Source: Butyrivibrio sp. AE3004 (GTDB lineage: Bacteria; Bacillota; Clostridia; Lachnospirales; Lachnospiraceae). Taken from it: a stretch of 64,000 nucleotides of DNA. The notes under the pieces are model-generated. The model did not search any database. It saw only the letters and a program-made list of their open reading frames with translations, and was not told the origin of the DNA. Positions 16,317 through 26,100 of the stretch are shown in pieces; within the stretch, counting starts at the first letter, position 1; every line of letters starts with the position of its first letter. A program made the translations under genes and the position numbers. The stretch is from positions 2,294,001-2,358,000 of the forward strand of contig NZ_JNLQ01000002.1 of the NCBI RefSeq assembly GCF_000703165.1, given 5' to 3'.

Positions 16317-18024
16317 TATGATGCTGCTCCTTCATCCTGTACATCCTGGTATCCGCCAGATAAAAAACATCCTCGTATTTTCCGCCTGCTTCGTAGCTGT
16401 AAGCATAGCCTGCGGAAGCTGAAAGAGTAAATGTGTCGTTTTTCTTATTGAACTCATCCATATACTTTTCCATCATCCTGATACATCTGTCGCACACGTC
16501 CGATTCAGGATTCTCAAAAATTACCATAAACTCATCTCCGCCTGTTCTGCCGATAAAATCAGCCTCGGCAAACGCCATCCTCATAATGTCAGCAAATGCT
16601 TTTAACATGCGATCTCCCTCAAGATGTCCGAGATTATCATTTACAGTTTTAAGCCTGTCCATATCCAGATTTACAACAGCATACTGATTATCAAGACTTG
16701 CCGCATACTGCATGCACTTTGCCCTGTTCATCAGTCCTGTCAAAGCATCAATATATGCAAGCCCTTCGAGCTGTTTTTTAACATTATTGGCATTTAAATG
16801 CTCGATTCCGTTGAGGAAATAATATATGAATAAACATATTATGAAAAAGAGCAGTCCCATAACAAGATAGCTTATATTGGCAAATATGCTTTCTGCCCTA
16901 AGATGTGTATTGTATCTGTTAAAGTTGTATCTGATCACCTCTAAAATTGCGAAAATTATCAAGAGAATAAATCCCAATATCAGGTAATTATCAGCATCAC
17001 TACCTATATAAGTTTCCGCCTCAAGCCTGTGCTTTCGCTCAGACCTGATTCCTAAAACAAGCGCAGGAAGCATAACAAGTGCCTCCAGAATTCCCATCAC
17101 CTGAATATGTACAACAAACCATTGAATATGTACTGTATCAGTCAAATGAAGAATAATGAATAACATGGGAAGAACGGTGTTCACAGCAAGAATAAGTCTC
17201 TGGCTCACATTTGCAATCTCAGGATGTATTGAATACAAAAGTACACTGATGGATAGAGGGATCAAATAAAGGGATACATATTCAAGCAGCGAAAACAATA
17301 GCGCATTGTCACTTATGAAACAGAAAATATCACCATATGAATAGGTATAAATCCCCAGCAGCATTGATACTGCAGCTGTGATAAACACGGAAGCAGTACT
17401 CCTTCGGTTCAGTGCCAAAAATACACCAAGCGAAATAAAAAGGCAGGAGTACATAAAGAAAAATCCGCCAATAAAAACATCTAATCTGTGATATTGCAAA
17501 AAGTTTCGGATAAATTCATGTTTATCTCCATAATAAATTGGGGAAAATCTGGAAAAATCCTTATCTCCATAGATAGTAAAAGAAATCTGAACATCATGCT
17601 CTATGTCGCTGTCAGGAAGAGTTACCATATTGTATTGTTTTGGAACGATCAAACCTTTTTTTGCAGTCTCATGGCCGAAAGAATACTCTTTCTTACCATC
17701 AATCCAAACATCAACTGCTAAAAGGCTACTCTTGAACATAATTGTCGGAGACAATATTGAAACGGCCGGAGTATGCCCTTTTATTGTTATTACTTCACCT
17801 TTTTTTGAATCATCTATGGAAAAATCCGAAAGAGTTACGTCATTATAAACTTTCTCTCCACGACAAACAGACCAGCCACTGTCAAGCTGGGTAAAAGATG
17901 TGGATAACGGCGTAGTAAAGAGTCTGCTTCCCATTGCAAACAAAACTGCGGATAAAAAAATAATGAGAAACGGAAGCTTTAGATACCTTCTGTTTATTAT
18001 TTGTTTCCCTATAAAATCCTGCAT
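16309..18024 (-). CDS. Membrane-bound GGDEF diguanylate cyclase (paralogue 2)
   Basis: About 571 residues from the ATG at 18024; a TTG at 18081 also opens the frame, and neither has a good ribosome binding site, so the start is uncertain. Same order as its neighbour: N-terminal helix (LPFLIIFLSAVLFAMGSRLF), extracytoplasmic domain with an SPTIMFKSSLLAVDVWIDGK segment matching the SPTLLFETRFSAWKVSADNE segment of paralogue 1, a multi-helix membrane block, and GGDEF (RTGGDEFMVIF). Catalytic motif intact, no RxxD site. Expected to produce cyclic di-GMP in response to an external signal. Confidence 0.87.
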   Translation of the reverse strand: MQDFIGKQIINRRYLKLPFLIIFLSAVLFAMGSRLFTTPLSTSFTQLDSGWSVCRGEKVYNDVTLSDFSIDDSKKGEVITIKGHTPAVSILSPTIMFKSSLLAVDVWIDGKKEYSFGHETAKKGLIVPKQYNMVTLPDSDIEHDVQISFTIYGDKDFSRFSPIYYGDKHEFIRNFLQYHRLDVFIGGFFFMYSCLFISLGVFLALNRRSTASVFITAAVSMLLGIYTYSYGDIFCFISDNALLFSLLEYVSLYLIPLSISVLLYSIHPEIANVSQRLILAVNTVLPMLFIILHLTDTVHIQWFVVHIQVMGILEALVMLPALVLGIRSERKHRLEAETYIGSDADNYLILGFILLIIFAILEVIRYNFNRYNTHLRAESIFANISYLVMGLLFFIICLFIYYFLNGIEHLNANNVKKQLEGLAYIDALTGLMNRAKCMQYAASLDNQYAVVNLDMDRLKTVNDNLGHLEGDRMLKAFADIMRMAFAEADFIGRTGGDEFMVIFENPESDVCDRCIRMMEKYMDEFNKKNDTFTLSASAGYAYSYEAGGKYEDVFYLADTRMYRMKEQHHNA

Positions 18025-18113
18025 ATTATGTAACCATAAAAACAGATAACACTGATTGTTTTGCCAAAAGAGCACAAACAATCACACATAAAGGAATATG
18101 TAAAAAATGTATC

Positions 18114-18170
18114 TAAAAAAAACATACCATTAATCCCTGACAGAGATTAGTATGGTATGTTTTTTTAAGA
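18114..18170 (-). terminator. Terminator after the PTS permease gene (usable on both strands)
   Basis: A long stem built on ACATACCAT/ATGGTATGT with further pairing towards the loop, flanked by eight As on one side and seven Ts on the other. It separates nagE from the GGDEF pair. Confidence 0.88.
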
Positions 18171-18231
18171 AAAGTTTTCCAGTTTCTTTATTATTCAGTT
18201 TTGTATTGTTAATTTAGGAAAACAGCCACAA

Positions 18232-19671
18232 TCAAAGCATCTTTTTTAGTTCATCATGTACAAACTGAACCTTAGGTCCAATAACAACCTGAACCGTATT
18301 TTTCGAAGGTCTGATCACACCTGCAATGCCGGCCTGCTTAATCTTCTTTTCATCTACAAGAGTATAATCGTTTATTTCGGTTCTGATTCTTGTTGCGCAG
18401 TAATCAAGCTCCTTAATATTACCTTTTCCTCCGAGCCCCTCCAGAACAATCCTCGCCATAGTTGTGAAGTCATCATTGGCAAGAGTTATTCTGTTTTCAT
18501 CCTCTTCGTCATCCTCTCGTCCGGGTGTCTTCAGATCAAAAGCTGTGATCACAAAGCGGAAAACAAAATAGTATACAACCGCAAATGCTGCTCCTACAGG
18601 AATTAGAAGAAGCGGATTAACAGCCATAGGCGCTTTGAAGCTCAGTATCCAGTCAACAAGCCCCGCTGAAAAGTTAAAACCGATTCTCATGGGAAGAATG
18701 CTGCAGATAACTGCTGAGATACCTGTGAGAACAGCATGTACCAGATAAAGTCCCGGTGCCATGAACATGAAAGCAAATTCAAGAGGCTCTGTGATTCCTG
18801 TAAAGAACGATGCAAGTGAGCCTGCAAGTAAAAGTGAAGCCGCCGTTTTCTTTTTGCTGTCCTTTGCAGTGTGATACATGGCAAGCGCACCTGCAGGAAG
18901 TCCGAACATCATAACAGGGAAAAATCCTGTCATATACTGACCCGTTACCCCTTTTACCGCACCTTCCGCTCCGGACCAGAAAAGTCCGAGATCGTTTATT
19001 CCGGCAGTATCAAACCAGAATACTGCATTAAGAGCGTGATGAAGGCCAAGAGGAATAAGTGCTCTGTTTAACATTGCATAGATACCTGCACCTACAGGTC
19101 CAAGACCTATGATCGCCATACCGAAGGCAACTAATGCTGCAAAGATGATGGGCCATACAAAATAAAGAACAAATGAGCAGGCGATTGATGCTATTGCAGT
19201 AACTATGGCAACACATCTTTTTCCACTGAAAAATGCAAGATAGTCGGGAAGCTTTGTGTCTTTAAATTTGTTGTAACAGCCTGAGCCGATCACACCCGCA
19301 AGTATACCTATAAAAGCATTACTGATCTTACCAAAAGCTGCCGGCACCTCGGAAACATCAACTCCCTTGTACATGGCAACCGCCGATGAGCTAAGAAGTG
19401 TTGTTATCATAAGAAATGAAACAATACCGGAAAGCGCACTGGTTCCGTCATGATCCTTAGCCATTCCCACCGATACACCGATAGCGAACAGTATAGGAAT
19501 CTGATCGATTATGGCAGATGCCGCTTTTATTAAAAATGCAGCAATCACGCTGTTTGCTCCCCATCCCGTAGGATCGATCCAATAACCTATACCATAGAGA
19601 ATTCCTGCTGCCGGAAGAACAGCTACAGGAAGCATAAGTGATTTTCCTATCTTTTGCAGATACTTCATCAT
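18232..19671 (-). CDS. nagE: PTS EIICB permease, N-acetylglucosamine type
   Basis: 479 residues. EIIC fills about 1-375, with polytopic helices and the NagE-like segments SLMLPVAVLPAAGILYGIGY, GFFPVMMFGLPAGALAMYHT, FFTGITEPLEFAFMFMAPGL and FDLKTPGRED at its end. EIIB follows, with the phosphocysteine in ELDYCATRIR. There is no EIIA domain, so phosphate must come from an EIIA elsewhere. It imports and phosphorylates GlcNAc (family-level prediction; glucose types are close relatives). GGGGG ribosome binding site. A TATAAT lies 5' in the 190-bp upstream gap, next to an ATGATA/TATCAT inverted repeat that could be an operator. Transcribed alone. Confidence 0.9.
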   Translation of the reverse strand: MMKYLQKIGKSLMLPVAVLPAAGILYGIGYWIDPTGWGANSVIAAFLIKAASAIIDQIPILFAIGVSVGMAKDHDGTSALSGIVSFLMITTLLSSSAVAMYKGVDVSEVPAAFGKISNAFIGILAGVIGSGCYNKFKDTKLPDYLAFFSGKRCVAIVTAIASIACSFVLYFVWPIIFAALVAFGMAIIGLGPVGAGIYAMLNRALIPLGLHHALNAVFWFDTAGINDLGLFWSGAEGAVKGVTGQYMTGFFPVMMFGLPAGALAMYHTAKDSKKKTAASLLLAGSLASFFTGITEPLEFAFMFMAPGLYLVHAVLTGISAVICSILPMRIGFNFSAGLVDWILSFKAPMAVNPLLLIPVGAAFAVVYYFVFRFVITAFDLKTPGREDDEEDENRITLANDDFTTMARIVLEGLGGKGNIKELDYCATRIRTEINDYTLVDEKKIKQAGIAGVIRPSKNTVQVVIGPKVQFVHDELKKML

Positions 19672-19788
19672 AATTTTTTACCCCCTTTTTTCATAAAAAA
19701 TCCCTACCTCCATTATATATGATATTTCGTTTTTATCATACATATAAAACCAATAATTACATAGTAATTGCCTATAAGATAAAAATAC

Positions 19789-19820
19789 CCTCCTTACCGG
19801 TTGTCCGGTAAAGAGGGTAC
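19789..19820 (-). terminator. Terminator after the secreted 188-residue protein gene
   Basis: A 15-bp stem (TACCCTCCTTACCGG paired with CCGGTAAAGAGGGTA, one mismatch) with a TTGT loop and a T-rich tail on the minus strand. It also insulates nagE. Confidence 0.88.
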
Positions 19821-19866
19821 ATGTCTCTTTATTTTAGATCATTATTAAAATGGTCCTTTTTATAAA

Positions 19867-20433
19867 TTACTTCTGTCCTGTAAAGAATTCTTTGTAGGTC
19901 AGATGCTGATCATCTCCCAATGCTCCGCCATCAAGGATATAGAAATCAGTATCGCTTGAATTAAATACAACAATGAACTGTCTGTCATTAAGCTGTTTGT
20001 ATCCCTTAGGTGTGCAGAATTCTTTTCCGTGAAGGGCAACAAATACAGGATTTGCAGGCATTGTGTAGCCTTCCTTTATATCAAATACAACTCCTGTTTC
20101 CTTGATGCCAACAGGAAGCTGAATATGGAAAGCACCAACAATATTTGAACCGAGTTTATCAGCAATCTTCTGTGCTGTTCCTGTATAAACAGGATTAACA
20201 TGTGTAATAACGGCTGTCATTCCGTTTACATCATCGGGACTACTCTTAACTTCACCAACTCCTGTAGAAATAGGCACAAATGTGTCTGCTTCAACAAATT
20301 CTGCTCCAAGAACCGCATTGTTCTCAAGTTCTCCGGGTACAATTCGGTCAGGACACTGAGGAGCAGCACTAGCTGAAATAGTCATTGCACAAAGCATTGT
20401 TGCTGCAACAAGTACAGAAAGTTTTCTCTTCAT
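19867..20433 (-). CDS. Secreted hypothetical protein
   Basis: 188 residues. A clear Sec signal peptide (MKRKLSVLVAATMLCAMTIS) with a likely signal peptidase I site after ASA. The mature part of about 160 residues is neutral to acidic and beta-rich, with two Cys (near the N-terminus and in GKEFCTPKG), and no domain I recognise. The ATG at 20433 is chosen because AGGAGG lies 8 bp upstream; the GTG at 20439 is too close. Neighbouring secreted transglutaminase-like gene is on the same strand, with a terminator between. Function unknown. Confidence 0.78.
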   Translation of the reverse strand: MKRKLSVLVAATMLCAMTISASAAPQCPDRIVPGELENNAVLGAEFVEADTFVPISTGVGEVKSSPDDVNGMTAVITHVNPVYTGTAQKIADKLGSNIVGAFHIQLPVGIKETGVVFDIKEGYTMPANPVFVALHGKEFCTPKGYKQLNDRQFIVVFNSSDTDFYILDGGALGDDQHLTYKEFFTGQK

Positions 20434-20552
20434 TTTCACTACCTCCTAAGAAATATAAAACAATGATTGGTTACCTCAAACATCAAACATCATAACCGAT
20501 AGTAATAAAAATGCCGTATAAAAAAAGTTAATATTTTATAAAAATATATTCC

Positions 20553-20588
20553 ACAAAAAAAATGCGCAATCGCAGTGATCACGCACTT
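20553..20588 (-). terminator. Terminator after the transglutaminase-like gene
   Basis: A stem with G-U pairs built on GTGCGTGATC/GATTGCGCAT and a 5-nt loop, followed on the minus strand by eight Ts. Confidence 0.75.
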
Positions 20589-20625
20589 TTACGTTTTTTA
20601 CTTTATAAAAATTTAATGACAAAGC

Positions 20626-21492
20626 TTATTTAACAACTAAATCTTTAGCCTTCTTCTTATCATGCTTTGTACTTGTTGCCATCGGAATGCATTTATTAAA
20701 AGCTGTTGTGAGTTCATCCATGCCTGTTCTCTGGTGATAGTAGCTCATGCCTTGTGGTGTCATTCCACTGGACATTTTTGCGGTTGAAAGGCAGAAGAAA
20801 TTTCGATTAGGGCTTCCACCAAGCGGATCGTCAAAGGTACAATCCACCTCATACCATTTTCCATCATCAAGCTTTATTATGTTCCACTGGTGAGCACCAC
20901 CACCGGTACCGCCACCGGCATATCCGTAAACACACATACACGGAACTCCGCAAATATCACACATAAGCTTAAATGCTCTGGAGTATCCGGCACATACTGC
21001 CTGACGATTAACAAGTGCTTCATAAGCTGACTGTCCCTGATAAGGTCCCATCTGATAGCTTGTATGCTTTACGAGAGCATCATGTATTGCAGCTGCTTTC
21101 TGATATTTGGATTTTTTCCTTTTAGCCTTCTTTGAGAGACTTTTCGCAACATTGTAGGTTCTTTGAGCATCACTTATTGAAAGATTCTGAAGTGTTCCGG
21201 TCCATGCTGCAACATGATCTGCCATATAAAAATATTTTCCGGTATACTCCGTAGAATTCATTCCGTAGAAATTAAAGTTTCCGGCTTTATATGTCTTCTT
21301 TGCTGTCTTATAACCCGGCCTGTAGGCTTTTGACATATTCTTATAATACAAACCGTTCTTCTTAAGATATTTACTGAAAGAAGATGATACAGATGACTTA
21401 GCCTGTACCTCAAAGGATGATGTCGGCTGGGTAAAAGCCAGCATCGAAGCGAGAAGGATAACCGTTGCCTTTTTGAATATTCCTTTAAACAT
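20626..21492 (-). CDS. Secreted transglutaminase-like (papain-fold) protein
   Basis: 288 residues with a signal peptide (ATVILLASMLAFTQPTSSFE). A basic, Lys/Tyr-rich spacer (about 35-135) precedes a transglutaminase-core domain with the Cys-His-Asp triad: Cys in RQAVCAGYSRAF, His in GGAHQWNIIKL, Asp in WYEVDCTFDDP. Such proteins act outside the cell as peptidases or cross-linking enzymes, sometimes on cell-wall peptides; the substrate is not evident. Good GGAGG ribosome binding site. Followed by a terminator, so monocistronic. Confidence 0.87.
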   Translation of the reverse strand: MFKGIFKKATVILLASMLAFTQPTSSFEVQAKSSVSSSFSKYLKKNGLYYKNMSKAYRPGYKTAKKTYKAGNFNFYGMNSTEYTGKYFYMADHVAAWTGTLQNLSISDAQRTYNVAKSLSKKAKRKKSKYQKAAAIHDALVKHTSYQMGPYQGQSAYEALVNRQAVCAGYSRAFKLMCDICGVPCMCVYGYAGGGTGGGAHQWNIIKLDDGKWYEVDCTFDDPLGGSPNRNFFCLSTAKMSSGMTPQGMSYYHQRTGMDELTTAFNKCIPMATSTKHDKKKAKDLVVK

Positions 21493-21631
21493 GCGTCTAC
21501 CTCCGTTGTCGTGTTAATAACTATCTTATTAGATTATAAATCCCCCACCTTTTATAGACACGTGAAATAACCATATAGTTAATGAATATTTCATAAAGAA
21601 AACTTATGTAAAAAATTAAAAAAATGACGGT

Positions 21632-21652
21632 ATTTCTCATATGAGAAATATA
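21632..21652 (-). terminator. Probable terminator of the signalling/symporter operon
   Basis: A perfect inverted repeat TATTTCTCAT/ATGAGAAATA with a T-rich run after a 5-nt gap on the minus strand, just past the symporter stop codon. The gap makes it less certain. Confidence 0.55.
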
Positions 21653-21654
21653 CT

Positions 21655-23178
21655 TTAATAAGCCCCTTTCTTTATAGCACGGATAGCGTCCGCCTGAATA
21701 TCCTTATTATAGGAAAGCATAGGCTCAACATCCTTACCACGAATTCTTCTATCTGCGTAGTTTCTCGTGATTTTTACTACAAGCGGTGATAATGCAAGTA
21801 CACCTATCAGATTCGGTATCATCATAAGACCGTTAAATGTATCGGATATATCCCATGCAAGTGATGATTCCATTACGGCACCGAAAATCATCAGTATGAC
21901 AAAAACAAAGCGGTATATCTTTGACCAGATTACGCCAATAAGATATTCGACAACCTTTGCTCCGTAGTAAGACCATCCCATTACGGTAGAGAAGGCAAAA
22001 AGTCCAATCACAATTACCACAAAAATCTCACCGGGACGACCAAGAACCTGACCGAATGCTTTCGCAACCAGAGTAGCATCGTCTGTCCCCTCTTTGACAA
22101 GTCCTGTAGTAAGGTCTATTGCGCCAGAGTTCAAAACCACAACAGCCGTCATTGTGCAGATTACCATCGTATCAAGAAAGACCTCGGCTATCCCCCACAT
22201 TCCCTGTTTCACCGGCTCTCTGGCGCAGGTATTAACATGTGCCATTACTGAAGAGCCAAGTCCCGCCTCATTAGAGAAAACGCCTCTTTTACATCCGCTT
22301 TTTATGGTATTCATGGCAACCTGTACAGCTGTGCCTGCTGCCCCGCCTTTTAATGCAGAGGGTCCCAGCGCAAAATGAAAGATAGATGCAAAAACAGCCG
22401 GAATGCTTGTAATATGGATAACTATTATAAGAAGGCACCCAAGTATATACACAAACGACATAATGGGGATAAGATTTTCGGAAACATACGCAAGTCTTCT
22501 AAAGCCTCCCATGATGATGATCGCACCCAAAAACATAAGTGCAACGCCAATCCACCAGTCAATAATAGGCGCACCAAGGAACTCGCCCATATCAATATCA
22601 TGTAAAAACGTTGCCTCAGTATTCAGGGTTATCTTATTTATCTGACTGAGATTCCCTATACCAAAAGAAGCAAGTACTGTAAATATGCAGAATGCCACAC
22701 CCAGAACTTTTCCGAGTCGTTTACAGTTTTTCATTTTTCCAAGGCCATCCTCAAGATAGTACATGGGACCGCCTGACCACGCTCCTTCGGAATTCCTTCG
22801 CCTGTAATAAAGTCCCAGAACATTTTCCGAATACTTGGTCATCATTCCAAGAAATGCTGCCACCCACATCCAGAACACTGCTCCCGGTCCTCCGACACAG
22901 ATAGCAGTCGAAACTCCCGCAATATTGCCTGTTCCTATTGTGGCCGATAGTGCCATGCAAAAAGCTCTGTATTGGGACAGTGCTCCCGCATCATTGATAA
23001 TTCGTGCTTCACCTCTTACAACTGAAAATGTTTTCTTCCACCAGTGCCTAAAATGCACGATCTGAAAACCGCCCAAAATAAGTGTACAAACAAACCCGGT
23101 TCCAAGCAAAAGCGATAGCCCAAAAGTCCCCCATGCAAAGGAATTGACCGCATCATTAACACGTTTGATTGTCTCCAT
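21655..23178 (-). CDS. Alanine/glycine:cation symporter (AGCS family)
   Basis: 507 residues with about eleven membrane helices. Family hallmarks include the SATIGTGNIAGVSTAICVGG segment in the first third, SEGAWSGGPMYYLEDGLG, and the FSNEAGLGSSVMAHVNT motif in the middle. AGCS proteins take up alanine or glycine with Na+. The gene starts 21 bp after the DegV-containing histidine kinase, so it is probably the last gene of the operon beginning with the response regulator at 29692. That suggests the sensor system governs amino-acid uptake, which is an inference from linkage. Confidence 0.93.
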   Translation of the reverse strand: METIKRVNDAVNSFAWGTFGLSLLLGTGFVCTLILGGFQIVHFRHWWKKTFSVVRGEARIINDAGALSQYRAFCMALSATIGTGNIAGVSTAICVGGPGAVFWMWVAAFLGMMTKYSENVLGLYYRRRNSEGAWSGGPMYYLEDGLGKMKNCKRLGKVLGVAFCIFTVLASFGIGNLSQINKITLNTEATFLHDIDMGEFLGAPIIDWWIGVALMFLGAIIIMGGFRRLAYVSENLIPIMSFVYILGCLLIIVIHITSIPAVFASIFHFALGPSALKGGAAGTAVQVAMNTIKSGCKRGVFSNEAGLGSSVMAHVNTCAREPVKQGMWGIAEVFLDTMVICTMTAVVVLNSGAIDLTTGLVKEGTDDATLVAKAFGQVLGRPGEIFVVIVIGLFAFSTVMGWSYYGAKVVEYLIGVIWSKIYRFVFVILMIFGAVMESSLAWDISDTFNGLMMIPNLIGVLALSPLVVKITRNYADRRIRGKDVEPMLSYNKDIQADAIRAIKKGAY

Positions 23179-23199
23179 ACTGTTTCAATGTCCTTTCAT

Positions 23200-26100
23200 T
23201 CAAAGAGAACCAAGTAACTGTGTAATTCCTTCATAGTCATACTTAGCAGCAAGCTTTTTAATATTTTCTATTTTCTCCTTATCATCGCCCTGAACATCGT
23301 ATTCACTAAGTTCCGACAGTGCTTCATCTATTCCGTCACTATCCATGTCTTCTGCAGCGGCGGCAATTGCTTCATACACACTTTCCATAAGGAAGGAATC
23401 TGCCAAAGGTTTTGCAGGCTCATTTTCGTCTGCCTTTTCTTCGCCCTCATAAAGCTTACCGAGAATCTCTTTGTATTCATGATACTTTTCCATAAACCCG
23501 TCATAATTGTCCCTTATATATTCGGTATTTCCTTCCTTTCCCGCCATCTCAAGAGCCAGAGCTTCCTCAGACAGTTTCATTGCTCCTATGAGTTTACAGG
23601 AGCTTTTAAGAGCATGAATTTTGATGGTATAGTTCTCCCAGTCCTCAGACTCATAAGCAGTCTTCAGTTCCTCCTCTTTTTCCTCTATTGAATCGTAGAA
23701 AATTTTCAGAACTGTCTTAAAGGCATCCTCTGAACCACTGTTTTGTATAGCAATTTTACCGTCAATTCCTTCTATGCTTTCATACCACAACGGCTTAGAT
23801 GTCTCATCTTCGGCAGCTATTTCCTTTTCATTATCATTATCTGTAAGAATATCTTCATCTTCTGCAGCATTCTCATCTGCTATTTGTCCTTCGACATCAT
23901 TATTGACTTCAATGCTCATATCAGTCGGAATAAGAGATGAAACATTATAGGATTTATTACTCTTTATAAAATAGAGTAGTCCAAAAGATCCCGGACCGCA
24001 GTTGGAAGAAATGGCGGCCGAAGCCTGCTGAAATACAATATTCTCAAAATATGCTATTTTGCTTACTTCCTTCTTTATTCGCAATAAGGTTTCATAATCT
24101 ATATCTACATAGGTGATAAACAGTACATCGGAATCCGGAATCTGATCCACCGGAAAGGCTCTTTTGATATAACTCTTATACACACTCCATTTACTGCCGA
24201 TAAAGATACCCCCAACTCCTGATTGATCATCCTTAAACCTAAGCCACGGGCGAAGACTTAAAGACTCGGCAAATCTGTGCATGCTTTTGCTTATACGGCC
24301 GTTCTTTAACATAAAATCAGTATTTTCAATAATGAAGCTGCACTTTAGCCTCTTCTTTACCATCTCCAGCTCTTGTATCATCTCCTCAACCGGCACATCT
24401 CTCTGTGCGAGCTTACATGCAATAAGAACCAGAAGACCCATTGCACTTGAGAGGCATTCGGAATTGATTATCGTCACGTTATCAAAGGCCTTTGATGCCT
24501 CAACTGCTCTGTCGTAATCATCACTCATACTGGTTGTAAGTGATATATAGATAACGTGATGCGCAGTTTTTAATGTGTTTGCAAAAAAATCCGTATATAC
24601 ACTTGTTGACGGAGGAGCTGACAAAGCTTTCTTTCCGCCCTTTATGTATCTTACAAGTTCATCAGCCCCAATCTGCACACCATCCTTAAATATTCCGTCT
24701 TCTGTCTGAATGACAAAGGGCAGGATTGGAAGTCTCGGATCTCTCATAACAGCATCAGGAAGGTCACACATACTACTGGTTGTAATAGCAACAGGAATCT
24801 TTCTGCTATATCCCGCTGTAGCATTTGTATTCCCAGCCATACGCTCAGTACGATTTTTGATATTAAGTTTATCATTTGGTATGTGATTAAGAAGCATATC
24901 TTCAAGAGCTTCTCCGGACACGGGTTTAATAAGATATCCGTCAAAACCAGAATGATTATAAAGCTCCTTATTCTCACTTCCCGCATTTGCCGTAAGAACA
25001 ACTATAGGGGTCATCTGATTGAGGCCGCCAACCTGGCTTCGGATTTCTTTAAGGCAATCTATTCCGTCCATTTCCGGCATCAGATGATCCATAAGTATGA
25101 CATCATAGTGAGTCTTTATTGTTTCTTCCAGTGCTTTTTTGCCGCTTAAAGCAGTGTCTACTCTCATCCTGGTAGCAAGAAGGAGCTTTCGTTCCACCTC
25201 CAGATTCATCTCATTATCATCGACTATAAGCACACTTGCGTCAGGCGCTGTAAAGCGGCTCTCATACGCATGCTTCCTGACTAATCCGTAATTTTGAATG
25301 CTAAGCTCTCCTATTGCTTCCGCATCAGATACTCCCTGCTTTAGAATGACATTAAAAGTAGAGCCTTCTCCGTAAACACTGTTCACGGATATGGTACCAT
25401 CCATAAGTTCAACCAGCTGCTTTACTATGCTGAGACCAAGACCTGTTCCTTCTATGTGTCTGTTCTTTTCTTCGTCAACACGCTTAAAGGCATCAAAGAG
25501 GTAAGGCATTGAATCCTTTTTTATTCCCATTCCCGTATCAGATACGGAAATACGGAGCATAACCGTATTTTCTCCGGCTTCTTCGCTCTCAATATGAAGA
25601 CCTACTGAGCCCTCCTTTGTATATTTAACCGCATTGTTAAGAATATTGATAAGTATCTGTTTTATTCGTACTTCATCACCATATAAAACAGACGGAACAT
25701 TCGGATCAACACTGACATTCAGTTCCAGCCCTTTTTCCTGAGCACGAAGCCATATCATGTTTACAATTTCGGACATCAGATCCCCGACCTTATATTCCAC
25801 GGGGACAATATCCATACTTCCTGCCTCCATCTTGGAAAAGTCAAGAATATCGTTTATGAGCGCAAGGAGCATTTTACCTGCTCCCTGGATTCCGACTGCA
25901 TCCCTGGCTACTTCATCTGAGATATTCTCTTCTCTTAGGATAAGCTCATTTAATCCCAAAATTGAGTTAATGGGTGTTCTGATTTCATGGCTCATGCTGG
26001 AAAAGAATCTGTTCTGGGACCTGTTGAGTTCCTCTGCGCGCTCCGCTGCCTTTTTTGCTCTTCTGTTTTCCTGTTTGAACACCCGATTCTGGAACATTAC

